64,000 bases of DNA from Lampris incognitus (lineage: Eukaryota > Chordata > Actinopteri > Lampriformes > Lampridae), in contig NC_079224.1 in NCBI RefSeq assembly GCF_029633865.1, positions 20,670,728 through 20,734,727 of the forward strand, read 5' to 3'. Made by a program: the position numbers and the translations under genes. Shown in pieces: positions 30,153 to 39,570 of the stretch. The notes under the pieces are model-generated. The model worked only from the letters and a program-made list of their open reading frames with translations, was not told the origin of the DNA and made no database searches. Positions within the stretch are counted from its first letter, which is position 1. Each line of letters begins with the position of its first letter.

Positions 30153-31930
30153 TTAATCTTTCAATAGTGGATAGCTCTGTTCTGACACATCATCTTGATA
30201 ACAGGAAAATGTGTGGATTTATATTGCTTCCCACATGTATGACATATCCTCATGTGTCCAGTGAGGTTTGGGCGACTCTACCTGATCATGACTACGACGT
30301 GAAGCCCCTTTCTGTGGAAGACCAGCTTGATGCAGTAAAGAAACGCATCGCTTTCCTGGAGGACGAAAATAAAAAGCTGTAAAGTGAGCGTTTTGGTCTA
30401 GAATGCTTCCAGTGTGCGCCCAATCTGATCAGGTTTTACACTGGTTTTAAGGATTACCACACCCTCAAAGCACTCTTCCTAGCTTTACAGCCTACTGCAG
30501 AGTCCATGGTGCGATGGACTCAAATGCAAGGGAACAGCCATAACCTAGAACACATTTCTGTGTCTGGCTTCCATGCAGGGCATTTATTGCTGATTGATCA
30601 GTTTTTCCTATTCTTGTGCCGTGTGAGGCAGGGCTTTTTTGCTCTGGATTTATCTGTACGATTCAATGTGTCGCCGGCCACAGTCAGCAGGAACTGTACG
30701 ACGTGGGCCAACTATTTGCTCTTTATGTTAGGGACCCTCCCAATATGGCCTAGTAGAGCAGCAGTAGACGAGCTAATGCCACCAGTATTCAGGGAATTCT
30801 ACCCAAACACAAGAGTGATAGTAGACTGCACAGAGATCCGCATCGAGACAGCTAGTTCGAAGGTTTGAACACCATGACATACTCCCATTATAAAAGTAAC
30901 ACTACACTGAAATCCCTAATTGGGATCACTCCCTCAGGGTCAGTTAGCCTGGTAAGTAATCTATACACAGGATGTATTTCTGATAAGGAGATAACTAAGA
31001 GGTCAGGTGTTCTGGACCTCTTAGAGTCAGGTGATGAGGTCATGGCTGATAAGGGCTTCCTTATCAAAGACCTGCTCGATGAAATAGATGTAAAACTTGT
31101 CATCCCTGCATTTTTAGGCCCAAGTGGACAGTTTAGCTGTGATGAGCTCACAGACACACAGAGTATTGCTGGCTTGAGAATACACGTCGAACGGCCAATA
31201 AGACGCATAAAGGAGTACCACATTTTTGATGGAGCCATACCCCTTTCACTAAGTGGAACAGTCAACCAACTGTGGACTGTGTGTGCTCTCCTAACAAATT
31301 TTCAGGGACCACTGTTTTAAACCTTTGTTAAATTCAGCTGACAAGAAAATAGTGCACACAAACCTTAGATAGATTGAAACATATTTAGCTTCATTTCAGT
31401 ACAGTCCCATTTTTAGCCCACACCTTGAGATGAGCAATCACTATCTTAGTTTAGTAAACAATTGAAGATTTGAGTTGGTAGCGAGTTCCAGTTTATTGCT
31501 ACAACAGAATGACAGTTGACCGAACATATTTTAGTTTAAAATGAACCAACAGTTTTGTTAAAGTTAAAGGACAAAGAATGAAAATATTGTAGATTGGACA
31601 ATCTAATGTATAAATATTGAATGTACAGTATAAAAATGAAATGTATCTTATTTTTATTTTATTGTATTTAAACAGCTTCTTTGAATACAGCCCTGTGTGT
31701 GTCTCTCTCTTCACTGGCACAGGAGAGGCAGAAAGTACTCGAAAAAGAAAAGATGCAGCTTAGTTTTCATATTGTGGTAAATGACGGTAGGTGCTCGAGG
31801 TTGGTAGTCCAAACCATGTTTGCTGCTGGCCCCGGCTGTATTGATTTCCGATTGGGTAAGAAGGGGGCGTGGCTAAGTTCCCACCACTTGTTTTTTTTTA
31901 TCCAAGATGGCCGCGGCGTGAAATGGGCGT

Positions 31931-32463
31931 ATTGCTTTAGCTTGTTCAGTAGCAGATTCAATCTTTGTTGCTATAGTGATAGCCTTATCTAGCGTTAGAT
32001 CGGGTTCAAGTAGCAGTCTCTCTCTTAAACGCTGGCAAACTACATGCTCAATTAACTGGTCGCGGACCATCTCATCCATTTTATCAGCAAAGTCACATTT
32101 AGTAGCCAGTTCACGCAAAGCAGCAACGTATTGCAGAATAGTCTCATGCGGTGCCTGTGTCCGAGTCCTGAAAATATGCCGTTCGACAACGACGTTGGTC
32201 TTAGGTGTAAAGTAAGCCTGTAAGGCAGTAACAGCAGAAGAAAATGTCTCACCTGTATCTGGTAATGTGTAAAAAATCCGTTGTCCCTCAGTACCCAGAC
32301 AGTGTAGCAGAACAGCGCTCTTGCGAGCCTCAGGCAAGGCATTTCCAGTTGCACTGATCACCAGTAAGTAATTGCTGAATATCCGTAGCCATGTATTGAA
32401 TGGCAGTGCAGGTTCGCCCGGGCAAAGCAGGAACATCGCGGAAGAAGGCACATTCACAGCCAT
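31931..32463 (-). pseudogene. Gypsy C gag N-terminal part
   Basis: ATG at 32463. The capsid-like core includes FNTWLRIFSNYLLVISATG, LQAYFTPKTNVVVERHIFRT, then ETILQYVAALRELATKCDF and RDQLIEHVVCQRLRERLL, the standard gypsy gag fold. The open frame is interrupted at codon 177 by the THAP-DDE transposon and resumes at 23037. Gag forms the virus-like particle. This copy has lost RT and integrase. Confidence 0.8.
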
Positions 32464-32504
32464 TTTCAGAAAATATCAGCCAAAAGCATAAAAACAATCT
32501 TTGG

Positions 32505-32520
32505 GTACACTCGTCGCCCG
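32505..32520 (-). promoter_or_regulatory. Putative primer-binding site of gypsy C
   Basis: The minus strand reads GGGCGACGAG next to the LTR boundary, nine of ten matches to TGGCGACGAG, the complement of the 3' end of a tRNA-Ser. Gypsy E has the exact version. Confidence 0.45.
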
Positions 32521-32522
32521 TT

Positions 32523-33120
32523 TGTAAGTGTTGGATGGTGCACAATCACGAGGAGGCAGGTCGGATTAGAACGGACGTTTACTTAATTCTAGGATCATGT
32601 AGGCAGCCATGATTACATTCTCTGCTTCACGTCAAAACAGGAAACAGCATGTTAACATAGTGTAGCCGGTTATTTTCTTGCCCGGTGCGGGATTCGATAC
32701 GCAGCGTACTGCACCACAAGTCGACGTCACTAACCGCTCGGCTAAATGGTCAGACTCATTAGCTAGGGACTAATGCGTCTTCTTGGTGGTTTACAGTCGT
32801 CACCCTCCCCGGAAGCGCGCCCTCGCGCTTTGTTATTCCCGCGCTCCGAAGTGACATCTGAGGATCTGCACACTTCCGGATCCCACCGCTGCCACCAATG
32901 TAACCGGTTATTTTCTTGCCCGGTGCGGGATTCGATGCGGGTGTGCTGCACCACAAGGCGACATCACTAACCGCTCGGCTAAAGGGTCAGACCCGTTAGT
33001 TAGGGACTAACGTGTCTTGTTAGTAGTTTACAATAGCACCACCTAGTGGTGCAAGAGGGTAACATGAATATCAAATAAACAGAACGCAACAATTACGCCT
33101 TTGCTTTTTTTTGCATTACA
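32523..33120 (-). repeat. Candidate 5' LTR of gypsy C, carrying a SINE
   Basis: The boundaries TGTAAGTG (32523) and GCATTACA (33120) give TG...CA ends, the inner boundary touches a primer-site-like sequence, and a gag start codon follows. About 390 bp of the interval is a tRNA-like SINE, leaving about 210 bp of LTR. The partner LTR was not found. Confidence 0.4.
32664..33060 (-). mobile_element. tRNA-like SINE (family 2), dimeric arrangement
   Basis: Two tRNA-like modules (32664-32757 and 32900-32994) sit in the same orientation, separated by the SINE body. Read on the minus strand each has an A-box-like TAGCCGAGCGGTTAGTGA and a B-box-like CGAATCCCGC followed by ACCGGGCAAGAAAATAACCG. The body includes CTTCCGGGGAGGGTGACGA. 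A third copy lies inverted at 33745-33990. Confidence 0.7.
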
Positions 33121-33740
33121 CTACCGCTCGCTCGCTCGCTAGCTAAACTGCTAGCCTCGGTGGCTTCTAGACACTGACAGTCTTCTTCTTTCGGCTTCTT
33201 CCCCGCGACAGTAACGTTAATATTAGCTAATAAGGAGTCTTTTGGTATCCATGTTGACTAGTAGTGGTGTTCTCAAAACTTAACCTCTTGAATCGTGTAC
33301 ACGGCTTCCCATGTTGTAACCACATACCTACTCACGAGTTCCATTTGAAGGCAGAAATAGTTAGACGAGAACTACGGGATTGCTGTTCGTCGTCACAACG
33401 ATATGAGCAAGAACCACCCCATTTTAGCCCGTCTTATCGACTGTGTGAAGTTTTGTGGAGTGTTAGAGGCTAGCTGATGAAGACTGGATCAGATTATTGT
33501 GAGAGCGAAAACCTACTCAATTTTATTTGATAAATGCAGGTGTCTCTTTACATTCAAAAGTAATTGTGAGGGCAAACTGATAGATGACAATTTAGCTGTT
33601 TATGACCACAGTGGATGGTTCAGTCATTGTAGAGCCAAAATGACTTTATTCAAGACATTTACAGTGAAATCCTGGATGTAGCTTTCCACAAATACTGTAC
33701 GGTAAGTAGTGTAAATACTAATAAGACACGTTATCCCCTA
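33121..33740. other. No gene recognised
   Basis: Contains a CGCT-rich stretch near 33125 and unique-looking sequence. No supported coding region. Confidence 0.4.
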
Positions 33741-33744
33741 GCTA

Positions 33745-33990
33745 ACGTTATGACTGGCAGCGGTGGGATCCGGAAGCGTGCAGATCCTCAGAAGTCTCTT
33801 CGGAGCGGGAATAACAAAGCGCGAGGGCGCGCTTCCGGGGAGGGTGACGACTGTAAACTACTAATAAGACACGTTGGCCCCTAGCTAACGGGTCTGACCC
33901 TTTAGTCGAGCGGTTAGTGATGTCGCTTTGCGGTGTAGTACACCCCGTATCGAATTCCGCACCGGGCAAGAAAATAACCGGTTACAGTAA
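33745..33990 (+). mobile_element. tRNA-like SINE (family 2), single copy
   Basis: Inverted relative to the copy at 32664-33060. It starts with GGCAGCGGTGGGATCCGG, passes GGGTGACGACTGTAAACTAC and ends with the tRNA-like module: TAGTCGAGCGGTTAGTGATG, GTATCGAATTCCGC and GAAAATAACCGGTTACA. Confidence 0.75.
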
Positions 33991-34120
33991 CCTAATGAAT
34001 AATCCTTTTCTTATCTTGTCATCTTGTGGTTACTGGCGGTATTGCTATGTGAAGTGACCAGAAAAAAAACAAGTTGTACAATATGACAATGTTAATTAGC
34101 TAGCTGACTTGGGTTGATTT

Positions 34121-34555
34121 TGTTATGGCTCGCCCACCCCGCGCCCCGCCCACCCCACGCCGGGAGCCAATCGGCTCGTCAGGGCCGGGCTTAGTCATCA
34201 GGGCTGGGCTTAAGTTTGGTGGCCTCCCACGTGCCCGTTGTCAGTTCGTGTTGTAACCTCCCCGCACCCGCAGTAGCGGCCACTCTCCTCTCACGGTCCT
34301 TTTCTCTACGAACTCATCCCAGCCCTTGGTTCATGTTTTTCCCTTGCAAAGTTTCCCCGTGGAAGTATCCTGTCGTGTTCCCGTTTGGATTACCCGCGAG
34401 CCTTTTTCCCCTTGGACTTTCCGTTTTTTTCCTTGTCGCTCATTGCCTTCCTATGTCTGGCTATTTGTACGCGTAAGGAATAAAGTACGCCAGTTTTCGG
34501 CTAACCCCATCTCTGTCTGGTGTCGTGCGCTTGGGGTCTTCCACAAACCCTAACA
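34121..34555 (+). mobile_element. Solo LTR
   Basis: 435 bp with TGTTATGG...CCCTAACA ends, flanked by a perfect 5-bp duplication GATTT (34116-34120 and 34556-34560). AATAAAG near 34480 is the likely poly(A) signal, about 75 bp before the end, as in an R-U5 layout. No internal region remains. The GC-rich 5' part (CGCCCACCCCGCGCC) may be the promoter side. Confidence 0.93.
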
Positions 34556-34715
34556 GATTTACCGATTGAACGGGTCACCGTAGCCATCATCGCACCAATT
34601 GCCTCCCCGAGAGATTTGTCAGGAGCCGCCACCACAATTGGTGTCTAAATTCAGGGTTTACCCAGGTTCTGCACTGGTCTCTGAGACAAACTTCAGGGTT
34701 AAAAATTACATGGGT

Positions 34716-35700
34716 TTATAAGAACAAATTTGTATGTATGTATGAACGATTGATGAATGAGGCCCCATGTTCCTCAAACCATTCCAGAACAATGTGTGCA
34801 GTGTGGCAGAGCACATTATCCCGCTGAAAGATGCCACTGCCATCGGGGAATACCATTGTCATGAAGGGGTGTACTTGGTCTGAAACGATGTTTAGGTAGG
34901 TGGCACATGTCAAATTGACATCCACATGAATGGCCAGGCCCAGGGTTTCCCAGCAGAACATTGTCCAGAGCATCACACTCCCTCCACCAGTGTGTCATCT
35001 TCCCATAGTGTATCCTAGCACCTCACTTCCCAAGGTAAATGGCACACACATACATGGTCATCTACGTGGTCTAAAAGAAAACGGGACTCATTGGATCAGG
35101 CGACTTTCTTCCACTGCTCCAAGGTCCAGTTCCAACCTTCACATGCCCCATTATAAGTGCTTTCGACGATCGGCAGGGGGTCACCCTGGGCATTCTGACC
35201 AGTCTGTGGCTACGCAGTCCCATATGCAACAGAGTGCTATGCCCTATGTGTTTGAAATCATTCCTACCATAACCATCATTAAATTTTTTGTGACTTGTGC
35301 CACAGTGGACCTTTTGTCGGTTCAGACCAGATGGGATAGCCTTCATTGCCCTTGCGCATTTATGAGCCTTGGGGGCCCAACACGCTGTTGCCATTTTGTG
35401 CCTCCTCAGACCACTGTCAGTAAGTACTCATGACTGCTGACCGGGAGCACTCCACAAGGCTTATTGTTTCAGAGATGCTCTGACTAGACCCAGTCGTCTG
35501 GCCATAACAATTGGGCTCTTGTCAAAGTTGCTCAAGTCTTTACTCCTGCCCATTTCTCCTGCATTCAACATGTTGACACTGAGAACTGATAGTTTGCTAA
35601 CCATCTAATCTACCCAGATGTTGACATGTGCCCTTGTTTGGAGATGATCAACATTATTTGGTTCCCTTGTAAGTAGTCATAATGTTTGGGTTCATATCTA
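34716..35700 (-). mobile_element. Decayed Tc1/mariner copy
   Basis: Minus-strand pieces of a Tc1 transposase: MMLWTMFCWETLGLAIHV, YLNIVSDQVHPFMTMVFPDG, then FQRDNVLCHTAHIVLEWFEE (34976-34720), which is the second catalytic Asp region with changes. Upstream fragments extend to about 35560. Frames are broken in several places, the third acidic motif is missing, and only a weak inverted-repeat remnant is left near 35660-35690. Confidence 0.8.
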
Positions 35701-35777
35701 TATTGATCAAATGATATAGATATGTGTGTGTAATTTTCATGGGTGTTTTATTTAATTTCACAAAAAGCACAACGAAC

Positions 35778-36010
35778 TATTGCGCTCTTATCGACAAAGT
35801 ACCCGGAGATGACTTTATGTAAATGAGCTTTTATTCATATCTCTCAGCTGTACATGTCCACCTGACTGTCAAGGCATTGGAGAGCGCAGTTCTGGGTTTT
35901 GGCGCTTTTTCACCTAATATCTATCTCCTTTCTGGGCGGGGTTACATCCGGTCAACAACAAGTAGTTCCGTATCAACAGTGAATGATAGAACATTTATCA
36001 ATACACAACA
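35778..36010 (-). repeat. 3' LTR of gypsy E
   Basis: 233 bp. It shares GACAAAGTACCCGGAGATGA and CTGTACATGTCCACCTGACT with the 5' LTR. Confidence 0.93.
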
Positions 36011-36085
36011 TTCCTCCCCAGAAACTTTAAACCTCTCATATTTTCATCTGAAACACAACAAAAAAAAACCCCGTTTTCCACCCAC

Positions 36086-36855
36086 TGTTGTGCTCGCGCA
36101 CCAGAACCTGACCCGTGTGGCGAAACCCAAGACAGACAGACACGAGATGACTTCTAAGTCTACAAAGGGGGGTTTTATTGTGGGAGGGAAATGTATGGTG
36201 AAAAAAGGCGTTCTGTTAGTGGGATGTGTGAATAAACTATGTGTGGTGTCCCGTGGTTTGCGTGTATAACTATGTGGGAGTGTTTTTAGCCAATGTGTGG
36301 TGCGGTATGTATATGACCAGGAGGTGTTGAAGAAATGTGCGTGCACCTGGCGAGAAAGTCCAGTCCGTGATCCAAGAGGGGTTGTCCGAGAAAGTCCAGG
36401 TCCGAGATCCGGGAAGTCGAGTCCGAGAGGAGGGGTCCAGGTAGAGGGACAAGGGGGGAGATCGCAGGAGAAGTCCGGGGAGAAACGTGAAGGTCGCTGG
36501 GGACGAGGGAGACGCGGGGAGCCGTGGAAATCGCGGAGGGAGAGTCTTGGGAGGAAACAGAGACACGAAGATAAGACACTGGGGAATAAACAGAAAGCAA
36601 GGAACGCTGGAGGGCTTATCAGAACTTCACCGCAGGGTTCAGTACGTCGAAGCACTGAGAGACGTTCTGGGAGGCTTTTTGTAGAAGGCTGCCTGATTGC
36701 CACAGGTGTGCCTGATGGATGATGGCAAACACCTGGTGCAGTGCAGCGCTCGTCTCAGAGCGCGAGCCGAGCGCTCAGATGTTTCCGGCACGTCCGAGCT
36801 GGGGGAGTGGCTTGAACGTGCCGGGGAGGCAGCTCGGGGCGGTGTAACCACAACA
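36086..36855. mobile_element. 770-bp solo LTR nested in gypsy E
   Basis: The ends are TGTTGTGCTCG and ACCACAACA, flanked by a perfect CCCAC duplication (36081-36085 and 36856-36860). The block lies between the pol stop and the 3' LTR of gypsy E and has no counterpart elsewhere in the element. Several overlapping open frames inside it show no homology. Confidence 0.9.
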
Positions 36856-36958
36856 CCCACAGCAGTGACATTCTTTTTCCTATTACAGTCAACACTCAAT
36901 GAACAGTTGTTTACAATCAATGAACAGTTGTTTATAACCTATGTTTCTCCTAAGCAGA

Positions 36959-37459
36959 TTACAAAGTTAACCTATCAGGTGCTCGCCTGTTTCGCTGTGG
37001 TCTGGTGCGTGGTGCTTCAGTAGCGGCAGGTGCTTCATCACTTTCCAGTTCACCACTGGGTACCACCTCTGTTTCTGGAGCCCTGACAAACACATGTTCT
37101 GCAATGTCAAATTCTGGGTCTCCTGTGTTGTCTGTGGTCTTATCTGTGATCAACTGGTCAATGTGTTTCTTGAGGGTTTGCCCCTCTACCTTGACTAAGT
37201 AAGTCACTGGCCCTAGAGCTCGCTCTATCACCCCTGGTTTCCATTTCTTCCCATCCCCTCCCCAAAAATTCCTAACCTTCACCTTCTGATTGGGCTGAAG
37301 GGTTCTAGGACTGCCTGTAACCCTTGTGTGTTTCTCTTGCATCTGTGCTGAGAATTTTGGCTTTATCAGCGACAACCTGGTTCGAACCTGTCTTTTCAGA
37401 AAGAGCTCAGCTGGGGTTTTCCCTGTGGTTGTTAATGGAGTGTTCCTATAACTAAACAA
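36959..37459 (-). pseudogene. Gypsy E integrase C-terminal segment, frameshifted
   Basis: The frame begins MFSYRNTPLTTTGKTPAELF, the conserved end of the integrase core (the GKTP-ELF motif), and continues through QKVKVRNFWGGDGKKWKPGV, the C-terminal SH3-like domain, to a basic tail RRAPDRLTL. It is out of frame with the main pol ORF, which ends in the overlap at 37432-37459. A small indel there is the likely cause. Confidence 0.85.
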
Positions 37460-39570
37460 AAACTATCAATGCACTGTTGCACTGGATACCCATATTCCTT
37501 CTGCTTCTCTAAAGACTGTTTAAAAGTCTGGACCAACCTTTCTGCCTGTCCATTGGAAGCTGGATTGTAAGGAGCGGACTTGACGTGTTTGACACCATTT
37601 TGTTCTAAGAAGGTTTCAAACTCCCTTGACACTAGCTGTGGGCCATTATCTGAAACGACCACTTGGGGGAGACCCCACGCTGCAAAGAGGCCCCTCATTC
37701 CATCTACTAGGGCTGTAGCTGTAGTACTGGTCATAAGCTTGACCTCTGGCCAGCGCGAGTATGCATCACTGACCAAAAGAAACTGCTGTTTCCCTTTTTC
37801 TGCAAAATCGATGTGGATTCGTTCCCATGGTTGCTCTGGCCATTTCCATGGGTGTACAGGCGCTTTGGTGGGCAGGGGTCTGTTTGCTTGGCATAAAATA
37901 CAGTTGTTTACCATATTTTCTATTTCCTGATCTAAGCGTGGCCACCAAAAATGGCTTCTGGCTACTGCTTTTGTCTTCACAATGCCCAAATGCTCTGCAT
38001 GCAACTCTTTCAAGAGTGTAGGTCTCAGTGTCATGGGTATGATTACCCGTAAACCCCATAACACACAGTCGGCTTCCACTGTGAGCTCGTCACGTCTGTT
38101 CCAGTATGGCTTTAATTCTTCATCTGCTACATGTTTAGTCCATCCTGTCTGTATAAAATGCCTAACTTTTGTGAGCACCCTGTCTTTATCTGTTTGGATT
38201 TTAATATCTTTGGCTGAGACTGGCATTGCTTCTAACCAAGACACTCTGTACTCTGGGTTACTCGTTGGTGCTTCTCCCTGTACTGGGAGCCTGGACAGAC
38301 CATCTGCATTTGCATGCTGTAAGGAGGGTTTGTAGACTATGTCATACTGATAGGCAGAGAAGAGTAATGCCCATCTCTGCAGGCGGGCAGCGGCTAACGC
38401 TGGCACCCCTGTTGTTGGCCCTAGAATCTTCACTAAAGGCTTATGATCCGTCACTAATATGAATTTCCTTCCATATAAGTAGTCCCTAAATTTTTGTATC
38501 CCAAAAATGATGCCTAGTGCTTCTTTCTCAATTTGAGAGTAGTTGATCTCAGTCTTGCTAAGCGTGCGTGAGGCATATGCGATTGGACGTTCACTACCAT
38601 CCGCCATTCTATGTGCCATCACTGCTCCTAACCCATAGGCACTTGCATCACATGCTAGTAATAGTGGTAGCTGGGGGTCAAAGTGAGTCAGCACTGTGTC
38701 TGATGTTAACTGGCTCTTGGCCTTCTCAAAGGCTTCCTGGCACTTAGTAGACCATACCCATGGCTTGTCTTTCTGTAACAACTCAGTCATAGGCTTTATG
38801 ATAGTGGATAAGTTGTCCATAAACTTCCCATAATATGTCAGTAGGGCTAAGAATGCTCTCAGTTCTGTGACATTCTTTGGGGTGGGAGCATTTGCTATGG
38901 TTTTTACCTTCTCTTCTATGGGGTGTACCCCTTCCTTGTCTATTTTGTGCCCTAAATATGTAACACTTGGCTGGCAGAAGGCACACTTGTCTTTGTTCAC
39001 CCTTACACCTCTGTCTTGTAACCGCTCCAGCACTCGTTCTACATTTTCCCAGTGTTCGGCTTTTGTTGTCCCTGTGATGAGTATATCATCTAAATAGCAC
39101 ACCACCCTTGGCAGCCCCTGTAATACCTGATCCATGATGCGTTGGAATATTGCTGGGGAGCTTGCTACTCCATATGGCAACCTGTTTAGATGATACAGCC
39201 CCTTAGGTGTGTTTATAGTTAGGTACTGCTTGGATTCATCATCCAGCTCTACTTGCTGATATGCTTGTGTGAGGTCTAACTTGGTGAAATACCTGCCACC
39301 TGCTAGTTTAGCAAACAGGTCTTGTGTCTTTGGCAGAGGGTATTTGTCTACCTCTAGCCATGGGTTTATTGTCACTTTATAATCCCCGCATATTCTGACT
39401 TCTCCATTTGTTTTGGGGATACATACTATGGGAGTAGCCCATTCACTATATTCTACCGGGGTCCATACTCCTTTTTCTTGCAGTCTGTCTAGCTGCTGTT
39501 CTACTGCTGTAGTCAGTGCATAAGGCACTGATCTTGCTTTGCAAAACTTGGGCATGGCGTCGCTAACCAC
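37432..39570 (-). pseudogene. Gypsy E pol (RT, RNase H, integrase core), 3' frameshift
   Basis: RT motifs: WATPIVCIPKTNGEVRICGD, FTKLDLTQAYQQVELDD, PYGVASSPAIFQRIMD and the catalytic VCYLDDILITG. RNase H: LLLACDASAYGLGAVMAHR and LVTDHKPL. Integrase: zinc finger HAEHLGIVKTKAVARSHFWW with CILCQANRP, then HIDFAEKGKQQFLLVSDAYS, VVSDNGPQLVSREF and NPASNGQAERLVQ, giving the D,D,E set. The ORF then ends early in an abnormal tail. It opens without ATG, overlapping the gag stop by a few bases, so expression would need a frameshift. Confidence 0.9.

Larger units (their letters stand above)
23146..31320 (+). pseudogene. THAP-domain DDE transposase gene (five exons, inactivated)
   Basis: Exons by GT-AG and phase: 23146-23292, 29333-29469, 29620-29676, 29979-30044, 30205-31320. 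The THAP finger spans exons 1-2 (CCVPSC, then VCSKHFTEDCF and TLPTIF). A short acidic linker (exon 4) precedes exon 5. Exon 5 has a coiled segment, an HTH (LDLSVRFNVSPATVSRNCTT), the first Asp in VIVDCTEIRIE, then SNLYTGCISDKEITKRSG with the second and VERPIRRIKEYHIF with the final Glu. Lesions are an in-frame TAA at 30380-30382 and a frameshift near 30858. Gypsy D in intron 1 adds about 4.9 kb. It was probably a cut-and-paste enzyme and is now dead. Confidence 0.85.
23038..31930 (+). mobile_element. THAP-DDE (ISL2EU/PIF-related) transposon, about 4 kb before a gypsy insertion
   Basis: The ends are long near-perfect inverted repeats: ACGCCCATTTCACGCCG, GGCCATCTTGGAT and GTGGGAACTTGGCCACGCCC at the left, with the complement at 31850-31930. 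An AT dinucleotide flanks both sides (23036-23037, 31931-31932). Inside is a multi-exon gene combining a THAP finger with an HTH_Tnp_4/DDE_Tnp_4-type transposase. Gypsy D (23617-28529) sits in intron 1. I did not find the second (SWIM/YqaJ) gene that full elements of this class can carry. Confidence 0.9.
20125..33120 (-). mobile_element. Ty3/gypsy element C, split by two later insertions
   Basis: Pieces of one minus-strand gag-pol element lie on both sides of younger transposons: LTR candidate 32523-33120, gag start 32463-31931, gag zinc-knuckle part 23037-22743, and a short protease-proximal piece 20230-20125. The junctions agree in strand, order and frame once the THAP-DDE element (23038-31930) and the hAT element (20231-22742) are taken out. 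RT and beyond are absent. The interval given covers the whole nest. Confidence 0.75.

Noticed and set aside
31681..31992. 103-codon ORF at the right end of the THAP-DDE element
   Set aside because: It crosses the inverted repeat and the insertion boundary, so it cannot be a conserved gene.
32690..32757. Possible tRNA gene on the minus strand
   Set aside because: The same module occurs three times attached to SINE sequence, so it is a tRNA-derived promoter, not a tRNA gene.
36044..36722. Overlapping ORFs of 100-220 codons on both strands
   Set aside because: They lie within a solo LTR defined by its CCCAC duplications. Composition explains the open frames, and no homology was recognised.
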